Of a stretch of 26,364 nucleotides of DNA, positions 8,468 through 15,514 are shown piece after piece. The notes under the pieces were generated by a model, which worked only from the letters and a program-made list of their open reading frames with translations, did not search any database and had not been told where the DNA came from. Source of the DNA: Synergistales bacterium (GTDB taxonomy: Bacteria; Synergistota; Synergistia; Synergistales; Aminobacteriaceae); assembly GCA_025997955.1 (NCBI GenBank), contig BNVH01000054.1, positions 1 through 26,364 of the forward strand, read 5' to 3'. Position 1 is the stretch's first letter; the number at the start of each line of letters is the position of its first letter. The position numbers were made by a program, and so were the translations under genes.

Positions 8468-9343
8468 ATGTTTTTTCAATATGTTTTTAACGGAATAGCC
8501 GTAGGCATGGCTTATGCGTTAGTGGCCGTGGGTTACTCTTTGGTTTTTGGCATTCTGAGGCTCATCAATTTCTCTCACGGAGCGGTTTACGCCTTCGGAG
8601 CCCATGTCGTGTTGCTGTTCATAGGGTTGCGCTATCCAATCTGGTTCGGCATATTAGTCAGTATCTTTTTGACCGGGATCCTGGGGGTTTTGATTGACAA
8701 ATTTGCCTTGGCGCCCCTACGGAAGAAAAAATCCCTGCCCATAGCTTCCCTTATAACTACTATAGGCGTTTCCTACATCATACAAAACCTCCTGATGATT
8801 TTTTTTGGCAGCGAGCGGAAGTCGTTCCCAAATTTTTTCGACATGGGCGGGCTTAACTTAGCGAATATCCCCGTCACATCATCGCAGCTTTTTTTGTTCG
8901 TAATTTCTCTTTTGCTGCTTCTCGTACTCACGCTTATCGTCAAAAAAACCCGCATAGGTTTGGCCATGCAGGCCGTGGAGCAGAACACAAAGGCCGCCCA
9001 CCTGATGGGCATCAACGTAAATTTCGTCATAACGTTCACGTTCTTCTTGGGGGGCGCGTCGGCGGCGATAGCGGGGGCTTTGATGGCCGGGTATTATCAG
9101 CTCGTCTACCCCACAATGGGTTTTCTCGTCGGATTGAAGGCCTTCGCCGCGGCAGTTCTGGGCGGGATAGGCATTTTGTACGGCTCTGTCGTCGGGGGTT
9201 TGGTGGTGGGGCTTTCTGAGAGCTTGGCCTCTGGATATATCGGAGGAACGTATCGCGACGCGGCGGCGTTTGTCATTCTCATAATCATTTTGATAATCAA
9301 GCCCACCGGGTTGTTCGGTAAAAAAGGAATATCGAAGGTCTAA
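8468..9343 (+). CDS. livH: Branched-chain amino acid ABC transporter permease (LivH-like)
   Basis: Inner-membrane permease subunit of about 291 residues. The N-terminus FFQYVFNGIAVGMAYALVAV, then GYSLVFGILRLINFSHGAVYAFGA, is the diagnostic LivH signature. PTMGFLVGLKAFAAAVLGGI and a hydrophobic C-terminus (AAAFVILIIILIIKPTGLFG) also match. ATG 8468 follows GTGAGG by about 5 nt; a TTG at 8447 would place the start inside the 3' flank of the hairpin. The LivM-LivG fusion gene follows after 3 nt, so the two are probably translated together. The transported amino acid is unknown. Confidence 0.95.
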   Translation: MFFQYVFNGIAVGMAYALVAVGYSLVFGILRLINFSHGAVYAFGAHVVLLFIGLRYPIWFGILVSIFLTGILGVLIDKFALAPLRKKKSLPIASLITTIGVSYIIQNLLMIFFGSERKSFPNFFDMGGLNLANIPVTSSQLFLFVISLLLLLVLTLIVKKTRIGLAMQAVEQNTKAAHLMGINVNFVITFTFFLGGASAAIAGALMAGYYQLVYPTMGFLVGLKAFAAAVLGGIGILYGSVVGGLVVGLSESLASGYIGGTYRDAAAFVILIIILIIKPTGLFGKKGISKV

Positions 9344-9346
9344 GCG

Positions 9347-11194
9347 ATGAGCGATTTATTCCAAAACGCAAACCAAGCCGGAAACTTTTGGGAGCGCGCC
9401 GAGATGTTTTTCGCGCGCCGCCGCTTAGCCGTAATTGCGCTGTTTGTCATTTTGCTTTTGGGGTTGCCCCTCATCGACACCCCTTCTTACGTCAAGAGAA
9501 TTTACGTTTTGATAATGATTTACGGAACGCTGGCCTTGGGGCTCAACCTGCCCACCGGATATACAGGACAGGTTTCTCTGGGCAACGCGGCTTTTTTCGC
9601 CATAGGCGCTTACACGTCGGCTCTTTTGGTGACCAAGGCGGAATTTGGCTTCTTCGCGGCGCTTCCTTTCGCCGCTCTGTTGGCGGGCGTCGCGGGGCTG
9701 ATGGTGGGCCTCCCCTCTTTGCGTCTGTCGGGGTCGTATCTGTCTATCGTAACACTTGGGTTCGCCGAAATAGTTCGTATGATCTTAGCCAACTGGCAAA
9801 CCGTCACCAACGGCCCAATGGGCGTGAAGAACATCCCGCGCCCCTTCTTTTTCGGTCTTGAACTCTCGCTTAGGAACAACGGCGCTTACTACCTCATTCT
9901 TGTCATACTGCTGTTCACCGCGCTTTTATGCTACGTATTAGTATGCTCCAAAATAGGCAGGGCCTTCGTCGCAATCAAAGAGGACGAGCTGGCCGCGACT
10001 ATGATGGGGATAAAAACCGTCTATTATAAAGTCTTGGCATTTGTGTTATCGGCGGCCATATCGGGTGTGGCGGGGGCTTTTTACGCGCACTTTATGCGCT
10101 ACATCGACCCAAATTCCTTCACGTTCGACACGTCTATATTGATTTTGAGTATAGTTATTCTCGGTGGCATGGGGACGCTGCGCGGCATGTATCTTGGCGC
10201 CGCGCTCTTGGTTTCCTTCCCCGAGGTTTTGCGTTTTCTCGACCGGTACCGTTTTGTTTTTTACGGGCTTGTGCTGGTGCTGATGATGCGCTTTCGTCCG
10301 CAGGGCATTTTAGGGTGGCAGTCGAAAGTCCCTTACCGTTTCCCGAGCGGAGTGAGGCGCGATAATATCGGTACAAATTTAGAGTCAATCCCGCTATCGG
10401 ATGAAAAAGAGCCTCTCATGGAGGTCAAAAACGTAGTGAAGCGCTTCGGTGGCTTAGCGGCGGTGAGCGACGTCAGCTTTCACGTCGATAGAGGCGAAAT
10501 TGTCAGCATCATAGGCCCTAATGGCGCGGGCAAGACGACTATATTCAACATTCTGACGGGCATCTACGAGATAGACGGCGGGGAAATTTTGTTCGAGCGC
10601 GGTTTGATACATAACGCCAAGCCTCAAAACATCGTAAAAATGGGCGTGTCCAGAACTTTTCAGAACATAAGGCTTTTCCCCAACATGAGGGTTATCGAAA
10701 ACGTACTGGTAGGGACGCATGTCAACACGCGCTATGGTTTTTTTGACGCCGTATTTAGAACAGCCCGTTTTAGAAGAGAGGAAGCCGCTAAAACCGAAAA
10801 GGCCGTAAAAATTCTCAAGTCTATAGGTTTGGACTATCGTATGCATGATTACGCCAAAAACCTCCCCTACGGAGAACAGCGAAAATTGGAGATAGCGCGC
10901 GCAATCGCTACGGACGCGCGGTTGCTCCTATTAGACGAACCGGCGGCGGGCATGAACCCGCAGGAATCGAACAACCTGTTGGAGTTCATCAGGCTGCTTC
11001 GCGACCGGGGATATACAATATTGCTTATAGAGCATGACATGAACGTGGTTATGAACATATCGGACAGAATTTACGTCCTCGACTACGGCAAACTCATAGC
11101 GCAAGGGCTCCCCGGTGAGATAACGAAAAATCCGAAGGTCATAGAGGCGTATCTGGGAGGTGTCAAGGAACATGCTAAACATAAGCGGACTTAA
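9347..11194 (+). CDS. LivM-LivG fusion: ABC permease joined to ATPase
   Basis: Single 615-residue reading frame joining the second permease and the first ATPase of a Liv transporter. Residues about 25-330 are LivM-like, with LGLNLPTGYTGQVSLGNAAF and SGSYLSIVTLGFAEIVRMIL. After a hydrophilic linker, residues about 358-610 are LivG-like: Walker A GPNGAGKT at 390-397, FQNIRLFP, the LivG-type signature LPYGEQRKLEIARA, Walker B LLLLDEPAAG and the switch histidine in IEHDM. Separate genes are the common arrangement; fused forms are known in some lineages. GAAGG lies 8 nt before the ATG. An internal ATG at 10418 (residue 358) begins exactly at the ATPase domain after a purine-rich stretch, so free LivG might also be made. 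LivF overlaps the 3' end by 23 nt. Confidence 0.93.
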   Translation: MSDLFQNANQAGNFWERAEMFFARRRLAVIALFVILLLGLPLIDTPSYVKRIYVLIMIYGTLALGLNLPTGYTGQVSLGNAAFFAIGAYTSALLVTKAEFGFFAALPFAALLAGVAGLMVGLPSLRLSGSYLSIVTLGFAEIVRMILANWQTVTNGPMGVKNIPRPFFFGLELSLRNNGAYYLILVILLFTALLCYVLVCSKIGRAFVAIKEDELAATMMGIKTVYYKVLAFVLSAAISGVAGAFYAHFMRYIDPNSFTFDTSILILSIVILGGMGTLRGMYLGAALLVSFPEVLRFLDRYRFVFYGLVLVLMMRFRPQGILGWQSKVPYRFPSGVRRDNIGTNLESIPLSDEKEPLMEVKNVVKRFGGLAAVSDVSFHVDRGEIVSIIGPNGAGKTTIFNILTGIYEIDGGEILFERGLIHNAKPQNIVKMGVSRTFQNIRLFPNMRVIENVLVGTHVNTRYGFFDAVFRTARFRREEAAKTEKAVKILKSIGLDYRMHDYAKNLPYGEQRKLEIARAIATDARLLLLDEPAAGMNPQESNNLLEFIRLLRDRGYTILLIEHDMNVVMNISDRIYVLDYGKLIAQGLPGEITKNPKVIEAYLGGVKEHAKHKRT

Positions 11195-11876
11195 CACTCG
11201 TTACGGCCAGATACACGCTCTGAAGGGCATCGACATGCGCATAGAGAAAGGAGAAATAGTCACGCTTATCGGAAGCAATGGCGCCGGAAAATCGACCCTG
11301 CTGAGCACGATAGCCGGACTTGTGCCGGCGTCGGGGGGTGAAATTCTTTTTCAGGGAGAGAACATCACCAATATGGCCCCACACCTCATCGTCAAAAGAG
11401 GTATAAGCATGTCGCCGGAGGGCAGGGAGGTTTTTCCGGCGTTGACCGTGGCGCAAAACCTGCGCCTTGGCGCTTACAGTAAAAAAACCGGCGAGCTTGA
11501 GGACTCATACGAGAGAGTATACGCCCTCTTTCCGCGCCTGAAAGAACGTCTGCCCCAACCGGCGGGGACTCTATCGGGGGGCGAGCAGCAGATGCTGGCT
11601 ATCGGGCGCGCGCTGATGGCCGACCCCGTTCTTTTGCTCCTCGACGAGCCCTCGCTGGGCCTTGCTCCGAACCTTGTGCTGCTGATATTCGACCTTATTC
11701 AGTCCATCAACGACCAAGGTGTTACAATATTGCTCATAGAACAAAACGCGAACGCCGCGCTCTCAGTAGCGCACCGCGCCTATGTTTTAGAGACCGGAAA
11801 CATCACGCTTGACGGCCCCGCCGAGGAGTTGAGCCAAAACGACGCGGTCAGAAGAGCTTATCTGGGCGGAAAATAA
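11172..11876 (+). CDS. livF: Branched-chain amino acid ABC transporter ATPase (LivF-like)
   Basis: Second cytoplasmic ATPase subunit, about 234 residues, with all ABC motifs: Walker A GSNGAGKS, signature LSGGEQQ, Walker B LLLLDEPSLG and IEQNA. The pair GISMSPEGREVFP and GLAPNLV marks it as LivF rather than LivG. The start is taken as ATG 11172 with GGAGGTG 9 nt upstream; a GTG at 11160 lies inside that ribosome site. It overlaps the LivM-LivG gene by 23 nt, indicating translational coupling. It would form a heterodimer with the ATPase half of the fusion. Confidence 0.94.
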   Translation: MLNISGLNTRYGQIHALKGIDMRIEKGEIVTLIGSNGAGKSTLLSTIAGLVPASGGEILFQGENITNMAPHLIVKRGISMSPEGREVFPALTVAQNLRLGAYSKKTGELEDSYERVYALFPRLKERLPQPAGTLSGGEQQMLAIGRALMADPVLLLLDEPSLGLAPNLVLLIFDLIQSINDQGVTILLIEQNANAALSVAHRAYVLETGNITLDGPAEELSQNDAVRRAYLGGK

Positions 11877-11902
11877 AAAAATGAAAGTGAGAGGTGTTTG
11901 TT

Positions 11903-12400
11903 ATGCCGGAGGTTTTTTACACGAGTGAAGAAGTCGCGCAGATTGTAAAGGGAACGATAGAAGACAGGGCGGAGTGGTTTTGGCGCCTTTATTCCGCTTT
12001 CAAAAAATCAGACCCCAAGGGCGCGCGGGAGATTGCCGAAAGGGTCATTCACGAGTTCGGGGTGCGTAAGGTAGGGAAGATGAATCTGCCGAAGAGCGCA
12101 ACAGCTAGGGAGTTTGTGGAAGCGGTCGATTCGGGTCCCGCAAAGCTCGCTTTCGATATGAAAGCCATCAAATTAGAAGACGACGAGAGCAGCGTCCTGT
12201 TTTTCGCCTGTCCTTTTATGGGCGTGTTCGCTAAGCTCGGACTCGCCGACGAGGAAAAACGGGAGCTATGCGAAATAGCCAACTGTGGGGATTTTGGTAT
12301 GATCAGCTGCTTTCCGGAGCTCGAACTGGATTTTCCAGAGTTGCTCTCTAAGGGCGGGCGGTGTTGTCATATGCACGTCGCTAAGAAAAAACAAAATTGA
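11903..12400 (+). CDS. L-2-amino-thiazoline-4-carboxylic acid hydrolase-like protein
   Basis: Small cytoplasmic protein of 165 residues. Its C-terminal pattern (FFACPFMGVFAKLGL, then RELCEIANCGDFGMISCFPE, then LLSKGGRCCHMHV) resembles the ATC-hydrolase family. Characterised members open a thiazoline ring on the way to cysteine, but most members are uncharacterised. ATG 11903 has GAGAGGTG 6 nt upstream; a GTG at 11894 lies within that site. It is 26 nt after livF and so part of the transporter operon, which suggests it acts on an imported sulphur- or nitrogen-containing ring compound. The family call is from pattern memory, and the reaction is inferred. Confidence 0.6.
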   Translation: MPEVFYTSEEVAQIVKGTIEDRAEWFWRLYSAFKKSDPKGAREIAERVIHEFGVRKVGKMNLPKSATAREFVEAVDSGPAKLAFDMKAIKLEDDESSVLFFACPFMGVFAKLGLADEEKRELCEIANCGDFGMISCFPELELDFPELLSKGGRCCHMHVAKKKQN

Positions 12401-12441
12401 CCGCTAAATTTTCCAAAAGCTCAATAGAGCCGAGGAGGCAT

Positions 12442-12528
12442 GACAGCAAATAGCGGCTTTACGTGGTTTTTGGGTTGGAGGGCTGGGTGGAGAACTCCCA
12501 TCTTCTGTGCGTGAACAGCACGACCGCG
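12442..12528 (-). repeat. 87-bp direct repeat, displaced copy of the pgsW 3' end
   Basis: Identical to 14453-14539 except for one base (C12483 versus T14494), in the same orientation, 2011 bp apart. The intact copy covers the last 23 codons and stop of pgsW plus 17 nt beyond. This copy has no upstream pgsW body and is a displaced gene end. It begins 4 nt after an orphan GAGGAGG Shine-Dalgarno (12432-12438) that follows the ATC-hydrolase-like gene. It behaves like an attachment-site copy flanking an insertion. Confidence 0.85.
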
Positions 12529-12536
12529 TGTGAAGT

Positions 12537-12680
12537 CTATATAATCACTTCGTCATCTTCAACGCGGTTGTTCCGGTCTTTTATCTGGCGCAACAGAGTG
12601 ACGCACAGCGAGGAGGTTTTCTCCTTTAGGGCATGTAGCAGAAAGAAACAAGAGCAAAGGGCTATTCGCCTACGGCGAAT
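12537..12680 (-). other. Possible gene remnant (no start codon)
   Basis: A minus-strand frame ending at TAG 12537-12539 reads LKEKTSSLCVTLLRQIKDRN and then NRVEDDEVII, which looks protein-like. Upstream it runs into the palindromic repeat and meets a stop near 12685 without an ATG, GTG or TTG start. It may be the end of a gene cut off by the repeat insertion. No family is recognised and chance is possible. Confidence 0.2.
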
Positions 12681-12716
12681 TGTTCCTTATATCCCCGCCA
12701 TGAATGGCGGGGTTTT
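12664..12716. repeat. Paired palindromes: dispersed-element end and/or terminator
   Basis: Two palindromes lie side by side. ATTCGCC-TAC-GGCGAAT spans 12664-12680. CCCCGCCA-TGAA-TGGCGGGG spans 12693-12712 and is followed on the plus strand by TTTTACG. The second is a good plus-strand terminator for the Liv operon. The pairing of a C4/G4 tetraloop hairpin with a second short palindrome also resembles subterminal hairpins of IS200/IS605-type elements and dispersed palindromic repeats. No transposase gene is present. The element identity is an inference. Confidence 0.5.
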
Positions 12717-12890
12717 ACGAAACGGGGGATAAAAATGTTCGACGCCTTCTTTATAAAAGGCGCTGCGTTCTTCGAGTGTCGCGTCTTTCAATACTTCATA
12801 GTGCCAATCTCTGATTTTGCGAATATTCTCTAATGTAAGCTGTCCGATTATTTCGGGTTTTGGAATATCATAAATCATCTTCGTTATCAT
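12687..12890 (-). CDS. Small hypothetical protein with a repeat-derived tail
   Basis: Sixty-seven residues. The core IIGQLTLENIRKIRDWHYEV, followed by LKDATLEERSAFYKEGVEHF, is charged, helical and protein-like. It recalls short antitoxin-like proteins with a KIR-x-x-x-YE pattern, but I cannot assign a family. The last dozen residues (RKTPPFMAGI) are encoded by the palindrome at 12693-12712, so the original C-terminus appears replaced. The start at ATG 12890 has AGAGG directly adjacent; ATG 12878 is an alternative about 12 nt from it. It lies 7 nt after the frameshifted tail of the RCC1-like gene. Confidence 0.45.
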   Translation of the reverse strand: MITKMIYDIPKPEIIGQLTLENIRKIRDWHYEVLKDATLEERSAFYKEGVEHFYPPFRKTPPFMAGI

Positions 12891-12896
12891 CCTCTA

Positions 12897-13007
12897 TTAC
12901 AGCCGCGAAAGCTCTCTGCTAATCTCTTCTGTCCTTTGTTTTATTTCACGCTTACGCAAAACGGAAAGTAGCCCTAACCCGGTATATTCCCTATTCAACT
13001 TTACAAC
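12897..13007 (-). pseudogene. Frameshifted C-terminal tail of the RCC1-like gene
   Basis: Directly after the RCC1-like stop, another frame is open for 36 codons with no start. It reads VVKLNREYTGLGLLSVLRKR, then EIKQRTEEISRELSRL, ending at TAA 12897-12899. Its leading KLNREY joins naturally to the preceding ERKKSELNAKL, and the GLLSVLRKREI...EEISREL pattern is what C-termini of such repeat proteins look like. Adding one base near 13003-13004 would fuse the two frames. This points to a one-base deletion, or to a sequencing error. Confidence 0.6.
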
Positions 13008-14323
13008 TTGGCGTTAAGTTCGCTCTTTTTGCGCTCTGTTTCGCGCCTGCGCTCCTCTTCCTCTATACGTCTGCGTTCCGCGCTGTGTTTTATTGCTTCT
13101 AATCTTGCGGAGTCGGTATATATCATAACATTGCGCCAATCGTTTACATTGCACTGACCCCTTGTATTATAGCCAACAGCAACAACAGTTCCGTCCGATT
13201 TTAGACCTACGGTATGAAGACCACCTGCAGAAACCGCAATAACATCACGCCAATTGCTTACGTTGAGCTGATCATATTCATTATCGCCAACAGCAACAAC
13301 AGTTCCGTCCGATTTTAGGCCTACGGTATAAGAGCAACTTGCCGAAACCGCAATGACATCACACCAATCGTTTACATTGCACTGACCATAATCATTATAG
13401 CCAACAGCAACGACAGTTCCGTCCGATTTTAGACCTACGGTATGACAGTTACCTGCAGAAACCGCAATGACATCACGCCAATCGTTTACATTGCACCGAC
13501 CATCTCTAGTATCGCCAACAGCAACGACAGTTCTGTTCGATTTTAGGCCTACGGCATGATAGTCACCTGCAAAAACCGCAATAACATCACGCCAATTGCT
13601 TACATTGCACCGACCATAACCATCATAGCCAACATCAACGACAGTTCTGTCCGATTTCAGGCCTACGGTATGATAGTTACCTGCAGAAACCGCAATAATA
13701 TCACGCCAATCGTTCACATTGCACCGACCATCTCTATTATTGCCAACAGCAACGACAGTTCCGTCCGATTTCAGGCCTACGGCATGATAGTCACCTGCTG
13801 AAACCGCAATAATATCACGCCAATTGCTTACGTTGAGCTGATCATATTCATTATCGCCAACAGCAACGACAGTTCCGTCCGATTTTAGGCCTACGGTATA
13901 ATGGTTACCTGCTGAAATCGTTTCCGCATAACGTTTTATTTTCTCACGATATTTTCCTTCAAATTCTCTTTTCCGTGCCAAAATCGACTGTTCATAACCG
14001 TTATATATCATAGCTTGCTGTGCGTCAGCAAATCGCAACGCCCTTTGAAAATTTTTATTATCAGCGATAGATTTAGCTTGTTCTCCCAACTCAGCTTCGC
14101 TTGAAACTTTCAATTCAATCATCAGCTTCCCGATATATGCCCGCGCGTTTTCGGGGTCGGTGTTGAGCGCTCGCTCTAACAACTTGTCGGCCTTTTTCCA
14201 TTCTTCGTCCTCAAGCACGATAAACGCGCGTTTGACAAGCGGCTCCGCCGCGCTTTGCGTTTGTGCCGCGCCGGCGTTGGTTTGAATATCCCCGCCGCAC
14301 ATTTTGCATTTTAAGGCTATCAT
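13001..14323 (-). CDS. RCC1-like seven-bladed beta-propeller protein
   Basis: Protein of 440 residues as read. Residues 6-9 are a single CxxC (CKMC) like the first half of a zinc ribbon, with no second CxxC nearby. Residues about 28-75 look TPR-like (WKKADKLLERALNTDPENAR). Residues 137-402 are exactly seven 38-residue repeats of the form SAG-x-x-HTVGLKSDGTVVAVG...CNVNDWRDVIAV, matching RCC1-type repeats and implying a closed seven-bladed propeller. A charged coiled segment follows. Start ATG 14323 has AAAGGG about 11 nt upstream. The frame ends early, because a fitting tail continues in another frame (12897-13007). It is richer in A+T than its neighbours and sits between direct repeats, which suggests acquisition. 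Its ligand is unknown; such propellers usually bind proteins. Confidence 0.8.
   Translation of the reverse strand: MIALKCKMCGGDIQTNAGAAQTQSAAEPLVKRAFIVLEDEEWKKADKLLERALNTDPENARAYIGKLMIELKVSSEAELGEQAKSIADNKNFQRALRFADAQQAMIYNGYEQSILARKREFEGKYREKIKRYAETISAGNHYTVGLKSDGTVVAVGDNEYDQLNVSNWRDIIAVSAGDYHAVGLKSDGTVVAVGNNRDGRCNVNDWRDIIAVSAGNYHTVGLKSDRTVVDVGYDGYGRCNVSNWRDVIAVFAGDYHAVGLKSNRTVVAVGDTRDGRCNVNDWRDVIAVSAGNCHTVGLKSDGTVVAVGYNDYGQCNVNDWCDVIAVSASCSYTVGLKSDGTVVAVGDNEYDQLNVSNWRDVIAVSAGGLHTVGLKSDGTVVAVGYNTRGQCNVNDWRNVMIYTDSARLEAIKHSAERRRIEEEERRRETERKKSELNAKL
13118..13915. repeat. Seven tandem 114-bp repeats
   Basis: The element starting GCCAACA (CAGCAAC in most copies) recurs at 13172, 13286, 13400, 13514, 13628, 13742 and 13856, exactly every 114 bp. 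Units differ by scattered substitutions and keep frame, so they encode the seven propeller blades. Units containing TTGAGCTGATCATATTCATT (13264-13283 and 13834-13853) are nearly identical although five units apart, which indicates duplication or gene conversion within the array. Confidence 0.95.
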
Positions 14324-14452
14324 CGGCGAAACATCCCTTTCAAAATTGTTTTATCTTAAAGCGGCCAATGTTTCAAGCTGCTCATTTTTTTGAAATTTTG
14401 TAAATATTTTAACATCTTTGATTATCTTTTCAACACTATCCGCACATCAAGG

Positions 14453-14539
14453 GACAGCAAATAGCGGCTTTACGTGGTTTTTGGGTTGGAGGGTTGGGTG
14501 GAGAACTCCCATCTTCTGTGCGTGAACAGCACGACCGCG
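14453..14539 (-). repeat. 87-bp direct repeat within the intact pgsW 3' end
   Basis: Partner of the repeat at 12442-12528, 86 of 87 bases identical. It includes pgsW codons for residues about 325-347, the TAA and 17 nt of 3' flank. Immediately beyond it (14324-14452) lies an A+T-rich stretch of about 130 bp upstream of the RCC1-like gene that probably holds that gene's promoter; I see no clear -35/-10 pair there. Confidence 0.85.
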
Positions 14540-15513
14540 AAGGCAACCAGAGCCGCTATGGCAGTCATTGGCGTGGTTCTCGCGGCCATCGGGGAGAAGC
14601 GAGACGCGTCATAGGGTATGCCGTTTTCGAGCGAAAGGCGTCTCATGTTCAGCAGATGCAGCACAGGAATGCCGCTACCTAGGGCGCGGGCTATAACTCC
14701 GTCGCCGACTGAAATTTTATCTTTCCTATCGGGCCTCAGAAGCCCCGGCGGAATGTCGGCGGCGGATTCGGAGTTTCCGAGGTTGGCGCTAGAGCCTCCG
14801 ATATTTATCATTAATTTGGGGGCGAATTCCAACAGGGCCTCGGATTTTATCCTGACGGCGTCGCGAATATCGCGGGGAACCACCAACGGCACGCCGTCTT
14901 TGCGCGACATTTCGCTGAGCGCGTCTATCGCCTCCGGCGCTATTCCACCGCCCCTCTCCCCTCCGCCGCCGAGCGTATAGAACTTGGGCCTCGTCCTGAC
15001 GAAGCCGCCGCCCGAAAGAGTCCTGTGCATTTTTGGCCAGGGAAACTCCGTCCGATTCGCTCCCCACGTCGAGGAGCCGAGCGACACTACCAAGAGAACA
15101 TCAAGCCCCCTGCTCTCAGCCGCGGCGAGGGCCGAAAACAGCAGCCCCGGAAACGACGCCGACGAGTATATCGCTATCCTGTCGCCGCGTTTTATACCGA
15201 GGTCGTCAAACCAGCGAAGACATTGAACGGCCCAGAGGGGATTGCAGGAGGCGCGTTTGGCGTCAAGCGAACCGAGCGTGGTGGTGAGCGGGCTCCAATC
15301 AAGACCTATGAAGCCGGTTTTCAGCCTGTCGTCCTCCGCCGAAAGCGGCACGCCCACTGAAATCTGACGCTCCCACAGGGCGTTTTGGCCGGCTCTGACG
15401 AGGTTCCAAAGACGCAGTTCTTCCCTCTTCAAGGCCTTGAAACCGCCTCCGAACCACAAGGCGGCGAGAAAGGCGGCGAGAAGGACGAGCCTCGCGTTGT
15501 AGGGTGTTTTCAT
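14470..15513 (-). CDS. pgsW: Poly-gamma-glutamate system protein (PgsW-like)
   Basis: Protein of 347 residues with one membrane segment near the N-terminus (about 8-27, LVLLAAFLAALWFGGGF) and one near the C-terminus (TAIAALVAFAVVLF, about 316-330). Between them is a large extracytoplasmic domain with GDRIAIYSSASFPGLLFSAL, LLVVSLGSSTWGANRTEFPW and LMINIGGSSANLG. This fits the PgsW family, found beside PgsB and PgsC in bacteria lacking the usual CapA/PgsA. Its biochemical role is not established; it may replace PgsA in polymer elongation or export. The start is 1 nt after the Uma2 gene's stop with only a weak ribosome site, so coupling is likely. Its 3' end is duplicated at 12442-12528. Confidence 0.8.
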   Translation of the reverse strand: MKTPYNARLVLLAAFLAALWFGGGFKALKREELRLWNLVRAGQNALWERQISVGVPLSAEDDRLKTGFIGLDWSPLTTTLGSLDAKRASCNPLWAVQCLRWFDDLGIKRGDRIAIYSSASFPGLLFSALAAAESRGLDVLLVVSLGSSTWGANRTEFPWPKMHRTLSGGGFVRTRPKFYTLGGGGERGGGIAPEAIDALSEMSRKDGVPLVVPRDIRDAVRIKSEALLEFAPKLMINIGGSSANLGNSESAADIPPGLLRPDRKDKISVGDGVIARALGSGIPVLHLLNMRRLSLENGIPYDASRFSPMAARTTPMTAIAALVAFAVVLFTHRRWEFSTQPSNPKTT

Positions 15514-15514
15514 G

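Noticed and set aside
12463..12732. Plus-strand 89-codon frame across the displaced repeat and palindromes
   Set aside because: It is an antisense reading of the pgsW end and the palindromic element with low-complexity Ser/Arg content; no ribosome site fits.
13118..13915. CRISPR array
   Set aside because: The regular 114-bp repeats have no unique spacers, keep reading frame and encode propeller blades.
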